From an uncultured bacterium (GTDB taxonomy: Bacteria > Armatimonadota > UBA5829 > DSUL01), in NCBI GenBank assembly GCA_937967775.1, contig CALCJH010000390.1, forward strand, positions 1 through 10,704: 10,704 bases of DNA, given 5' to 3'. The notes beneath the pieces were generated by a model. That model saw only the letters and a list, made by a program, of their open reading frames with translations. It searched no databases and had not been told where the DNA came from. The translations under genes were made by a program, and so were the position numbers. This document shows positions 1 through 6,809 of the stretch, piece after piece; positions within the stretch are counted from its first letter, which is position 1; every line of letters begins with the position of its first letter.

Positions 1-23
1 CGGGCGCATACCGCCCGGGCCCC
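1..23 (+). terminator. Terminator-like hairpin at the left edge
   Basis: Bases 1-6 (CGGGCG) pair with 12-17 (CGCCCG) around a 5-nt loop, followed by a C-rich stretch and a short TTT. The stem may continue outside the window. It probably ends a gene lying to the left. The rest of 18-269 shows no gene with a ribosome binding site and no convincing promoter. The T-run is weak, so this is tentative. Confidence 0.3.
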
Positions 24-269
24 CTTTGTCGTTCCCTAAAACCTTCTTCCTTCCTTGGTTTCGACTCGTCCAGCTGTGCCGGAGGGTTCAACCGGTGCAG
101 TTCCGTACCAACCTGAAGGACAGAGGCATCTGAAGCGTCCGCAGTGATTCTGAAAAACCAGGGAACCAATGGGCCCCATCCGCACGTTTTGGCCGTGCTT
201 GCGTGAGGCTCCGGGAAGTCAAGCTCTCCGGCGGCTTACCGTGCAGTGTGAGGTAGGAGGTTTTATCTC

Positions 270-1346
270 TTGAAAAGCGCCTTCAAGTTCTCAGGGGCGG
301 TTCTGCTGGCCGCGGCAAGCATCCTACTCGTTCCGGCAGCAGAGGTTCGGGTGAAGAAAGCGGAGGTGCGGCCGGGCTGGTGGAAAATCAGCGTGGAGTA
401 TCCGCGTTTCGGTTCCCACGGAACTGTCTCGTCCCGCGCCAGTGCGGTCTGCCGGGCCGCCGAGCAAGCCGAGTTCAACGCGTTCCGCAAAGAGGCACAG
501 CAGGCGATACCCACACTCCGGCAGAGAGGCTCCAAGGCGGCGTTTGAACTCACGGTCATCCCCACCGTCTTGCTGGATTCCAACACGCTTTGCAGCGGCT
601 ACGTCGAGCGCTACGCGTTCACCGGCGGGGCCCACGGCACAACAACCTTCACCGCCATCAACTATGGACGCATCCGGGGACAGGTGAGATCGCTGCAGCT
701 TTCTGACCTGTTTGTGAAGGGCGCTGATGCCGTCGGGCAGGCATCGGAGGCGATCATTCGGGAGCTTCGCAAACGACCATCTCCGCCCTCCTACGTTGCG
801 TCCGGGGAATGGACCCGCCTGACGGGCGCCCAGACGAGGCGCTTCACCGTCTACAAGCTGGGACTGGTGTTTCTGTTCGATCGGGGAGATCTCGGCCCGC
901 AGTCTGATGGGGCCGTGAAGGTGCTCGTTCCGTTCGATGCCCTGCCGGGTTTGGACCGCGGCGGCATTCTGAGACCCGTTCTCGCGCGGGCGGAGACGCT
1001 TTCCCGGGCCAGTCTGACAGGCGGCCGATGGCATCTGCGGTCCATTACATACAACGACGACACCGTCTTTCAAACTGATAACTCAAACGACAGTTGGATC
1101 GAGTTTCGGGACGGACGTGTTCAGGGCATAGCTGGCGTGAACCGGTTCACCGGAACGTATTCTGTGGGGCGCAACAGAACCCTTAAGATAGGCACTCTCG
1201 CGATGACCCGCGCCCTGAATGCTCCGGGATCTACTGCGGCCGAGTTCGAGAAGCGGGTGGGCGAGGTTACGAGCTATCTTTTTCAGGACGGCAACTTGAT
1301 TCTGGAACTGCCTTACGATTCGGGCGTGATGAGATTTTCTCGGTAG
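270..1346 (+). CDS. Secreted DUF4163/DUF3298 (RsiV-like) protein with C-terminal META domain
   Basis: The 358-aa protein starts at TTG, chosen because AGGAGG lies 9 nt upstream and the start opens directly into a Sec signal peptide (residues 1-24, hydrophobic core GAVLLAAASILLV, then PAA). Residues about 30-238 look like the DUF4163/DUF3298 pair found in anti-sigma factor RsiV and the deacetylase PdaC: a GGAH motif at 119-122, the L.DLF segment, then FTVYKLGLVFLF and a VLVPFDAL strand ending the domain. Residues about 248-358 match a META (HslJ-type) domain: GRW.L at the start, GIAGVNRFTGTY in the middle, LKIG.LAMTR, and a closing L.L..DSGVMRFSR. META domains normally carry GCN and TRMAC; here they read GVN (V290) and TRALN (N317), so both cysteines are missing. 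Function is unknown; it probably acts outside the cytoplasm. No membrane anchor or sigma-binding domain is visible, so it is not an RsiV orthologue. It appears monocistronic, with a terminator at 1377. Confidence 0.83.
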   Translation: MKSAFKFSGAVLLAAASILLVPAAEVRVKKAEVRPGWWKISVEYPRFGSHGTVSSRASAVCRAAEQAEFNAFRKEAQQAIPTLRQRGSKAAFELTVIPTVLLDSNTLCSGYVERYAFTGGAHGTTTFTAINYGRIRGQVRSLQLSDLFVKGADAVGQASEAIIRELRKRPSPPSYVASGEWTRLTGAQTRRFTVYKLGLVFLFDRGDLGPQSDGAVKVLVPFDALPGLDRGGILRPVLARAETLSRASLTGGRWHLRSITYNDDTVFQTDNSNDSWIEFRDGRVQGIAGVNRFTGTYSVGRNRTLKIGTLAMTRALNAPGSTAAEFEKRVGEVTSYLFQDGNLILELPYDSGVMRFSR

Positions 1347-1376
1347 CGGGACTTGGCCGGCAGGGATAACCGGTAC

Positions 1377-1412
1377 GGGCTGGCCGTCGGGGAGGACGGC
1401 CAGCCCTTTTCC
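1377..1412 (+). terminator. Rho-independent terminator after the META-domain gene
   Basis: A perfect 12-bp stem (1377-1388 GGGCTGGCCGTC with 1395-1406) encloses a 6-nt loop and is followed by TTTT at 1407-1410. It lies 30 nt after the stop codon of the preceding gene and just before the PIN gene, so it separates the two. Confidence 0.9.
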
Positions 1413-1443
1413 TGAACAGTAAATGGCCCCGGGAGCAGGAAGG

Positions 1444-1872
1444 TTGAGACAGAACGCTCGCATCCGTGTGGTGCTGGACACAAACTGCTTTCTCGCCGCA
1501 CACTGGAATCCGTCCAGCGCGTCCGCGCGCATCATCAGGATGTGTCTGCAGGGCAAACTGCGGCATCTCTGCACCCCCGCCGTTGCGCGCGAACTGCGTC
1601 GGATGGTGGCTCAGGTCGGGGCCCGGCCGGAGTTCATCCGGTTGGTGGAGCAATTCCTCAGCACTGCGGAAGTTGTGGAGCCGGTTGCGGTGCCGGAGCG
1701 GGCGGCGGATCCGGAGGATCAGAAGTTTTTGGAGTGCGCTGCCGCCGGCGCGGACTATCTGGTCTCCAGCGACAACCATCTGCTGGATGTGCGCGGGACC
1801 GGACGAGCACTGGTGGTGAAGCCCAGCCGGGTTCTGCGTTACCTGAAGGAGGACAAAGGAGAGAAGGAATAG
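1444..1872 (+). CDS. PIN-domain ribonuclease, putative toxin family (COG1569-like)
   Basis: This is a 142-aa single-domain PIN protein, probably a Mg2+-dependent endoribonuclease. The four acidic residues of the PIN active site are all visible: D12 in VVLDTN, E50 in TPAVARE, D92 in DPEDQKFLE, and D110 in YLVSSDNHLLD. The pattern and length fit the COG1569/TIGR00305 'putative toxin, PIN family' group. I chose the TTG at 1444 because GGAG at 1432-1435 sits 8 nt upstream. An in-frame ATG at 1423 would add 7 residues but has no ribosome binding site and nearly abuts the T-run of the upstream terminator. VapC-type toxins are normally paired with a small antitoxin gene directly upstream. None is visible here: the preceding gap is only 97 nt and is mostly a terminator, and the next gene downstream is on the other strand. 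It may be an orphan toxin or a housekeeping PIN nuclease. Confidence 0.85.
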   Translation: MRQNARIRVVLDTNCFLAAHWNPSSASARIIRMCLQGKLRHLCTPAVARELRRMVAQVGARPEFIRLVEQFLSTAEVVEPVAVPERAADPEDQKFLECAAAGADYLVSSDNHLLDVRGTGRALVVKPSRVLRYLKEDKGEKE

Positions 1873-2153
1873 CCCTAGCCAGACGGCAGGGGACGCGTTC
1901 TCTCGTCGGTCCGCGCCCCCGCCTATCGCCGTCAAAAAAAGAAGGCGGTAGGCCGGAAAGCTTCCTCGGTTAGAAACAGAGACTCTCCGCCGGCTCTGTG
2001 GTGTCTTACTGTCTTCTCAGCGTAAAGTCCAGACTGTGTTCTAAACCGCAGGTTCAGCGGCCCACCGCCTCTATTGTAGCAGGCGCACGTCTGCAAGTCC
2101 AGACCGGCCTGCAACATTTTCATTCTTCCACATCGCCCCCCCGGTGCACCGCG
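1873..2153. other. Convergent intergenic gap with hairpins, no gene seen
   Basis: The gap lies between the 3' ends of the PIN gene (plus) and the prepilin gene (minus). It holds a 10-bp stem with one G-U pair (1921-1930 with 1944-1953, A-rich 13-nt loop), a two-part hairpin at 2079-2112, and a 10-bp direct repeat AAGTCCAGAC at 2025-2034 and 2095-2104. Reading frames crossing it have no ribosome binding site and no recognisable protein, so I call no gene. A small RNA cannot be excluded. Confidence 0.4.
2079..2124 (+). terminator. Possible bidirectional terminator hairpin
   Basis: An outer 6-bp stem (GCAGGC 2079-2084 with GCCTGC 2107-2112) and an inner 5-bp stem (GTCTG 2089-2093 with CAGAC 2100-2104) stack across a small internal loop. 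TTTT follows at 2117-2120 on the plus strand. Its place between two convergent genes suits a terminator, but the T-run starts 4 nt after the stem and the stem is interrupted. Confidence 0.35.
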
Positions 2154-3008
2154 TCAGGGGGCCGGAAGCGGATCGGGATCCACCAGATACTTGTCGTACG
2201 GCCAGAACGGTGCCCAGCGGTCGGGCATCGGCCCGGTCCAGCCGCCCCGGACACGATAGAACACGAAACTGTTCGGCTTCGCTACGTATCGCCCCCAGCG
2301 CCCCGCGGCCCAGGTGTCGGGCGGAAAGACAGTCTCCACGTGCCCGTCACAGAAGACAGCGTTCATCTTCCCGTTGTGCATACAGACCGGCAGCCCTTCC
2401 GGCCCCTCGATAACCGGCGATCCGTTCCGGTAGCAGTATACCTCGTTCGTGTAGTCCTGATATCCCTCGAATATCAGGATGGTGCGTGACGGGGTCTCCA
2501 CGGCCGATGCACGCAGCCCCCGGTATTCCCAGCCGTTGCGGCCGCGATTCCAGGGACGCAGGAAGTCGTTGAAAGCGTAGCTGCGCCCCAGGCTGTTGGA
2601 GCGTCCGCCCACCGGTTCCGTGGTCAAGGGCTTCTTGCCCAGCGGGCATCGCCAGACGGTCTCCCCGGCGGACTTGCTTCTGAGGTAGACGTCCAGCCCT
2701 CCGTTCACGAACTCATCCCAGGCCGGAAGAGGGAAGCCCTTTGCCGTCCTGAGCGTCAGATCTTCCCCACCCGGATACGGCAGGATGCCGGCCCAGTCAT
2801 CCACATACATCGCGGCTGCCCATCCGAGCTGCCTGAGATTACACAGGCAGCGCGCCCTCTGTGATGTCTGCCGAGCCCTGGTGAATACCGGGAACAGCAT
2901 CCCGGCCAGAATTGCAATCACCGCGATGACCACCAGAAGCTCGATCAGCGTAAACGCGCGGCTCTGGCCGCGGATGTCTGCTTCTCCTCGTGCCGGGTCC
3001 GGCCTCAT
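2154..3008 (-). CDS. DUF1559-type prepilin / pseudopilin (H-X9-DG protein)
   Basis: The 284-aa protein has a type IV prepilin N-terminus: a short basic leader (about residues 1-17, ending ...GQSRA), then FTLIELLVVIAVIAILAGM, the methylation motif with the conserved Glu at +5 and a hydrophobic helix. The residue before the cleavage point is Ala rather than Gly. After the helix come FPVFTRAR and RCLCNLRQLGWAAAMYVDDW. Near the C-terminus lies HNGKMNAVFCDG, which is the H-X9-DG motif of DUF1559 proteins. Such proteins are processed by prepilin peptidase and act at the cell envelope; individual roles are mostly unknown. I start at ATG 3008 because GAGGAGG lies just upstream and the leader has normal length. 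The open frame runs on to 3251, but that would add 81 unrelated residues and pass through the promoter. The gene stands alone, divergent from the fucosidase, with no pilus assembly gene nearby. Confidence 0.88.
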   Translation of the reverse strand: MRPDPARGEADIRGQSRAFTLIELLVVIAVIAILAGMLFPVFTRARQTSQRARCLCNLRQLGWAAAMYVDDWAGILPYPGGEDLTLRTAKGFPLPAWDEFVNGGLDVYLRSKSAGETVWRCPLGKKPLTTEPVGGRSNSLGRSYAFNDFLRPWNRGRNGWEYRGLRASAVETPSRTILIFEGYQDYTNEVYCYRNGSPVIEGPEGLPVCMHNGKMNAVFCDGHVETVFPPDTWAAGRWGRYVAKPNSFVFYRVRGGWTGPMPDRWAPFWPYDKYLVDPDPLPAP

Positions 3009-3105
3009 ACCCCCTCCTCGCCGCCCTGCCACAGAGGCATCACGGGGCGGCCGCCTGTCGTAAGGTTTGTGCCCGGTTGCTGTGATCCCGCGCCCGGGCG
3101 AGGCA

Positions 3106-3134
3106 ATACTACAGCATGCGGGACCATCTGTCAA
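3106..3134 (-). promoter_or_regulatory. Sigma-70-type promoter for the prepilin gene
   Basis: Read on the minus strand, TTGACA (3134-3129) is followed after exactly 17 nt by TAGTAT (3111-3106). The -35 is a perfect consensus and the -10 fits four of six positions. Transcription should start near 3099, giving a leader of about 90 nt. A perfect 10-bp palindrome, CGCCCGGGCG at 3091-3100, lies at the predicted start point and could be an operator or simply GC-rich sequence. Confidence 0.7.
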
Positions 3135-3220
3135 CGGAAAATGGGGCAAAAATCCACCGAAGGAACTGCCAAGTGTCCAGGGCGAAGCTTCCCGCAGAGA
3201 CTGCCCTTCGGGAGGCGAGT

Positions 3221-4555
3221 GTGAGAAGAGGTTTGATCCTGCTGGCGTCAATGGCGGCCCTTTCCTGCCCGGTGTCCGCCGCTGTTGATGCGGAACTGGC
3301 CCGGCGTGCGGCCTGGTGGACGGAGGCGCGCTTCGGGATGTTCATCCACTGGGGGGTCTACGCCGTTCCGGCCGATTCCACCCTGCTGAATGGCAGCCGG
3401 GGGGCGGCGGAATGGTATCTCACCAACAAGCGGATGCCCATTGACGACTACCGCCGCTTCGCGGCCCGGTTCAACCCCGGGCGCTACGATGCCGCGCAGT
3501 GGGTGAAAATCGCCCGGCAGGCGGGGATGCGCTACATCATCATCACATCCAAGCACCACGACGGCTTCTGCCTGTGGGACAGTGCGCTGACGGACTGGAG
3601 CATTTCAAAAGCCACCCCCTTCCAGCGCGACGCACTGCGAGAGCTTTCACGGGAGTGCAGGCGTCAGGGGATGCCTCTGGGATATTACTACTCCATCATG
3701 GACTGGAGCCATCCCGACTATCTGCCCCGGCGGGCCTGGGACACGCGGCCTGCGGAAGGAGCCGATTTCGAACGCTACGTCCAGTATATGAAAGGCCAGG
3801 TCAGGGAGCTGATCGGAGGGTATGGTCCGGTCCGGGTGCTGTGGTTCGACGGGGAATGGGAGGACACCTGGACACACGAACGCGGGGTGGACCTGTACAA
3901 CTGCGTCCGCACCCTGGCACCGGACATCCTGATCAATAACCGGGTGGACAAGGGCCGCAAAGGGATGCAGGGCATGACCCGCGAGGGAGACTTCCGCGGC
4001 GACTTCGGCACCCCGGAGCAGGAGGTTCCGCCGGAGGGCTTCCCCGACGGGCGTCTGTGGGAAAGCTGCATCACCATCAATCACACGTGGGGATACGCGG
4101 AGAATGACACGGATTGGAAATCCTCCACCCAGCTCATCCGGCTGCTCTGCGACGTAGCGGGGAAGGGTGGGAACCTGCTGCTGAACGTCGGGCCGAAGGC
4201 GGACGGCACGTTTCCGGAGGCCATCACGGAGCGCCTGCTGGAGATGGGCCGCTGGCTGCAGGCGAACGGTGAGGCCATCTACGGAACATCGGCCGGGATG
4301 CTGAAAGATCTTCCGGAGGGAGTCCGCTGCACACGGCGCGGCAGCACGCTTTATCTGCACGTGTTCGAGTGGCCGGAGGAGGGTCTGACCATCCGGGGCG
4401 TTTCCGCGCTGCCGGTGCGGGCGCGCGTGTTGGCCACGGGAGAGGAGATACCGGTCGCGCGCGTGGGGCGCACAGGGATCCGCGTCGCCCGGCCCTCCGA
4501 GACGGATCCGGCCGTTACCGTGGTGCGGCTGGACATCGGCTCCGGACTCCGCTGA
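3221..4555 (+). CDS. Secreted alpha-L-fucosidase, GH29
   Basis: The 444-aa enzyme should remove terminal alpha-L-fucose from glycans by a retaining mechanism, outside the cytoplasm. The GTG start at 3221 is chosen because GGGAGG lies 5 nt upstream and the frame then opens with a signal peptide (RR, then GLILLASMAALSCPVSA, cleavage about residue 20). An ATG at 3116 in the same frame has no ribosome binding site and would bury the signal peptide. GH29 hallmarks appear in order: W..ARFGMFIHWGVY (34-47), the TSKHHDGFCLW segment (108-118), MDWSHPDY (about 160-167), and VRVLWFDGEWED, whose Asp (D210) matches the catalytic nucleophile. GTPEQEVPP and GKGGNLLLNVGPKADG follow. The acid/base residue is not assignable by eye. 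A small beta-rich C-terminal part follows. Length is normal. It is monocistronic, divergent from the prepilin, and there is no other glycan-degrading gene in the window. Confidence 0.93.
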   Translation: MRRGLILLASMAALSCPVSAAVDAELARRAAWWTEARFGMFIHWGVYAVPADSTLLNGSRGAAEWYLTNKRMPIDDYRRFAARFNPGRYDAAQWVKIARQAGMRYIIITSKHHDGFCLWDSALTDWSISKATPFQRDALRELSRECRRQGMPLGYYYSIMDWSHPDYLPRRAWDTRPAEGADFERYVQYMKGQVRELIGGYGPVRVLWFDGEWEDTWTHERGVDLYNCVRTLAPDILINNRVDKGRKGMQGMTREGDFRGDFGTPEQEVPPEGFPDGRLWESCITINHTWGYAENDTDWKSSTQLIRLLCDVAGKGGNLLLNVGPKADGTFPEAITERLLEMGRWLQANGEAIYGTSAGMLKDLPEGVRCTRRGSTLYLHVFEWPEEGLTIRGVSALPVRARVLATGEEIPVARVGRTGIRVARPSETDPAVTVVRLDIGSGLR

Positions 4556-4558
4556 TAG

Positions 4559-4604
4559 GTAGCCCCGCGCCCGGCAACGCCGGCGCGGGGCTACTGAGAC
4601 TTTC
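4559..4604. terminator. Strong hairpin shared by fucosidase and leuD 3' ends
   Basis: A perfect 13-bp stem (4559-4571 with 4582-4594) is capped by a further 3-bp stem after a one-base bulge. On the plus strand it begins 3 nt after the fucosidase stop codon and is followed by a weak T-containing stretch (ACTTTCT). On the minus strand it lies about 28 nt beyond the leuD stop. Its place between convergent genes fits a bidirectional terminator, although neither side has a clean T-run. Confidence 0.75.
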
Positions 4605-4622
4605 TCCGCCTGCAAAGAGCCT

Positions 4623-5243
4623 TCAGGCAGCCGCCTTCGTTCCCTTCTTCCAGGCCGGACGGCGGGCTTCATAGGCTGCGATCTTGTCCTCGTGCTGCAG
4701 CGTCAGCCCAATGTCATCCAGCCCATTCAGAAGACAGTGGCGCCGGAACGGATCCACCTCGAAGCTTACGCTCCAGCCGGAGCCGTCCGATATGGTCTGC
4801 GACTCCAGGTCCACGGTAAGCTGGTAGCCGGGCTGACTCTTGGCCGCGTCCATAATACGCCGGACCACGTCCTCTTCCAGCTTCACGGGAAGGATGCCGT
4901 TCTTGAAGCAGTTGTTGTAGAAGATGTCCGCGAACTGCGACGCGATCAGCGCCCTGAACCCGTAGTCCTTCAGCGCCCAGGGAGCGTGCTCGCGCGAGGA
5001 GCCGCAACCGAAGTTGCGGCCGGTCACCAGAATGGTGGCTCCCTGGTACTCCGGCTGGTTCAGCTCGAACGCCGGGTCCGGCGTCTTGCCGTCCTCAAGA
5101 TACCTCCAGTCGAAGAAAAGGAACTGCCCGAACCCTGTGCGCTCGATACGCTTCAGGAACTGCTTCGGGATTATCTGATCCGTGTCCACGTTCACGCGGT
5201 CCAGCGGAGCGACGATGCCGGTCAGCTTGGTGAAGGGTTCCAT
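4623..5243 (-). CDS. leuD: 3-isopropylmalate dehydratase small subunit
   Basis: LeuD is the swivel-domain subunit that joins LeuC to isomerise 2-isopropylmalate to 3-isopropylmalate in cytoplasmic leucine biosynthesis. The 206-aa length matches the longer LeuD form that partners the E. coli-type LeuC (about 200 aa). Visible hallmarks are [20 protein letters not shown] near the N-terminus, [21 protein letters not shown] (71-91, with the conserved [11 protein letters not shown] core), [21 protein letters not shown], and [17 protein letters not shown] near the C-terminus. The ATG start at 5243 is 15 nt downstream of the leuC stop. GGAG overlapping that stop codon is the likely ribosome binding site, so translation is probably coupled to leuC. 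The last residues (GTKAAA) are a short nonconserved tail. Confidence 0.97.
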   Translation of the reverse strand: MEPFTKLTGIVAPLDRVNVDTDQIIPKQFLKRIERTGFGQFLFFDWRYLEDGKTPDPAFELNQPEYQGATILVTGRNFGCGSSREHAPWALKDYGFRALIASQFADIFYNNCFKNGILPVKLEEDVVRRIMDAAKSQPGYQLTVDLESQTISDGSGWSVSFEVDPFRRHCLLNGLDDIGLTLQHEDKIAAYEARRPAWKKGTKAAA

Positions 5244-5258
5244 CTCTCTTTTGACTCC

Positions 5259-6662
5259 TCAGATATCCCAGTCCCGGACGTCCACCAGATGTCCGGCGAT
5301 CGCGGCGGCCGCAGCCATCTCCGGGCTCACCAGATGCGTCCGGCCGCCCTTGCCCTGCCGCCCCTCGAAGTTGCGGTTGGAGGTGGATGCGCAACGCTCT
5401 CCCGGCTGCAGGATGTCGGGGTTCATCCCCAGGCACATGCTGCAGCCCGCCTCGCGCCATTCGAACCCGGCCTCCCGGAAGATGCGGTCCAATCCTTCTT
5501 CCTCCGCCTGGCGTTTCACCGTCGCGGAACCGGGCACCACCAGCGCCCGCAGACCGGGTGCTACCTTCTTGCCCTTGACAATGGCCGCCGCTGCCCGCAG
5601 ATCCTGCAGGCGTCCGTTGGTGCAGCTCCCGATGAAAACCGTGTCCAGTTTGATCTCCTGCATCGGAGTGCCGGGCTCAAGACCCATATACTTCAGCGCC
5701 TGCTCCGCGGCGCGGCGGTCGGTCTCGTCCTCAAAACTGGAAGGATCCGGCACGCAGCCTGTAATGGGAGCCACCTGCTCCGGCGAGGTTCCCCACGTGA
5801 CATACGGCTCAAGGGTCGAGGCATCCAGCGTCTCCACGCGATCATAGACGGCATCCGGATCGCTCGGGAGAGACTTCCAGTATTCCAGCGCTTCCTCCCA
5901 GTCACGGCCTTTCGGAGCGTAAGGACGGCCTTCCATGTAGGCGAAGGTCTTCTCATCCGGGGCGATCATCCCGGCCCGCGCGCCGGCCTCGATGCTCATG
6001 TTGCAGATGGTCATGCGCTCTTCCATGCTGAGAGAGCGCACCACGCTGCCGGTGTATTCCACCACATAGCCGGTGGCGCCGTCCGTGCCGATCTTGCCAA
6101 TGATGGCCAGAATGACATCCTTGGCGGTCACCCCGCGGGGCAGCGCCCCGTCCACCCGGATCTCCATGGTCTTCGGCCGGGACTGCAGCAGCGTCTGCGT
6201 GGCCAGCACGTGCTCCACCTCGCTGGTGCCGATACCGAAGGCCAGCGCGCCGAACGCGCCATGCGTGCTGGTGTGGCTATCGCCGCAGACGATGGTCAGA
6301 CCCGGCTGGGTCAGTCCCAGTTCCGGTCCAATGACGTGCACAATGCCCTGGCGCGGGCTGAAGATATCATAAAGCTCGATGCCGAACTCCCGGCAGTTGC
6401 GCTCCAGGGTCTCCATCTGCTGCTTCGAGATGGGATCCTGGACGGGCAGAGAGCGGTCCGTCGTCGGCACGTTGTGGTCCATGGTGGCCACCGTGAGATC
6501 CGGGCGGCGCACCTTACGCCCGCTCAGGCGCAATCCCTCGAACGCCTGAGGCGAGGTCACCTCGTGGACCAGGTGCAGGTCAATGTAGAGCAGCGCCGGC
6601 CGGCCGGGCTCCTCGTGCACCACATGGTCTTCCCACACCTTTTCGAACATCGTTCTGGGCAT
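5259..6662 (-). CDS. leuC: 3-isopropylmalate dehydratase large subunit
   Basis: LeuC is the aconitase-family [4Fe-4S] subunit of isopropylmalate isomerase. At 467 aa it has the length of E. coli-type LeuC. The three cluster-binding cysteines are in place: C347 in IGSCTNGR, and C407 and C410 in [12 protein letters not shown]. Other conserved blocks are [21 protein letters not shown] (24-44), [29 protein letters not shown] (125-145) and [14 protein letters not shown]. The ATG at 6662 has GAGG 7 nt upstream. It is the first gene of a leuCD operon; leuA and leuB are not in the window. No leucine attenuator peptide or T-box leader is recognisable upstream, but the leader holds a two-part hairpin. 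A long plus-strand open frame overlapping both genes is only their antisense shadow. Confidence 0.98.
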   Translation of the reverse strand: MPRTMFEKVWEDHVVHEEPGRPALLYIDLHLVHEVTSPQAFEGLRLSGRKVRRPDLTVATMDHNVPTTDRSLPVQDPISKQQMETLERNCREFGIELYDIFSPRQGIVHVIGPELGLTQPGLTIVCGDSHTSTHGAFGALAFGIGTSEVEHVLATQTLLQSRPKTMEIRVDGALPRGVTAKDVILAIIGKIGTDGATGYVVEYTGSVVRSLSMEERMTICNMSIEAGARAGMIAPDEKTFAYMEGRPYAPKGRDWEEALEYWKSLPSDPDAVYDRVETLDASTLEPYVTWGTSPEQVAPITGCVPDPSSFEDETDRRAAEQALKYMGLEPGTPMQEIKLDTVFIGSCTNGRLQDLRAAAAIVKGKKVAPGLRALVVPGSATVKRQAEEEGLDRIFREAGFEWREAGCSMCLGMNPDILQPGERCASTSNRNFEGRQGKGGRTHLVSPEMAAAAAIAGHLVDVRDWDI

Positions 6663-6685
6663 GTGCAGTCCTCACCTGTCGCTGT

Positions 6686-6720
6686 CCGCACCGGTATGCG
6701 CCGGGATGGCGCGTGTGCGG
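6686..6720 (-). promoter_or_regulatory. Two-part hairpin in the leuCD leader
   Basis: CCGCAC (6686-6691) pairs with GTGCGG (6715-6720), and inside it GCGCC (6698-6702) pairs with GGCGC (6708-6712) around a 5-nt loop. The element lies 24 nt upstream of the leuC start, between the suggested promoter and the ribosome binding site. It would form in the leuCD mRNA leader. There is no T-run, so it is not a plain terminator. Its function is unknown. Confidence 0.35.
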
Positions 6721-6732
6721 GATATCATGGAG

Positions 6733-6764
6733 ACTATATAGAGCAGACAGGGCCGGATGGGCAA
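6733..6764 (-). promoter_or_regulatory. leuC: Candidate promoter for leuCD
   Basis: On the minus strand TTGCCC (6764-6759) is followed after 18 nt by TATATA (6740-6735), extending to TATATAGT. The -10 region is AT-rich in an otherwise GC-rich stretch. It would give a leader of about 65 nt that contains the hairpin at 6686-6720. The -35 is only a half match, so confidence is moderate. Confidence 0.4.
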
Positions 6765-6809
6765 ATCCCTTTCTGAAAGGAACCGCCCTCCGGCGGCAAG
6801 GAGAGCACC

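Noticed and set aside
85..115. GGGTTCAACC, resembling a tRNA T-loop
   Set aside because: The flanking bases do not form a T-stem and no acceptor, D or anticodon arm can be folded around it.
3009..3251. N-terminal extension of the prepilin by 81 residues
   Set aside because: It would read through the TTGACA/TAGTAT promoter and give an abnormally long leader. ATG 3008 has its own ribosome binding site.
6732..6739. 8-mer ATATAGTC (minus strand) upstream of leuC shared with the cysK operator region, as a possible second Rrf2 site
   Set aside because: Outside the 8-mer the match to the IscR-type consensus falls to about half of positions, and the bases are explained by the -10 element.
4692..6776. 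694-codon plus-strand open frame covering leuD and leuC
   Set aside because: It is antisense to two certain genes, has no ribosome binding site at its start and no recognisable domain. Long antisense frames are common in GC-rich coding DNA.
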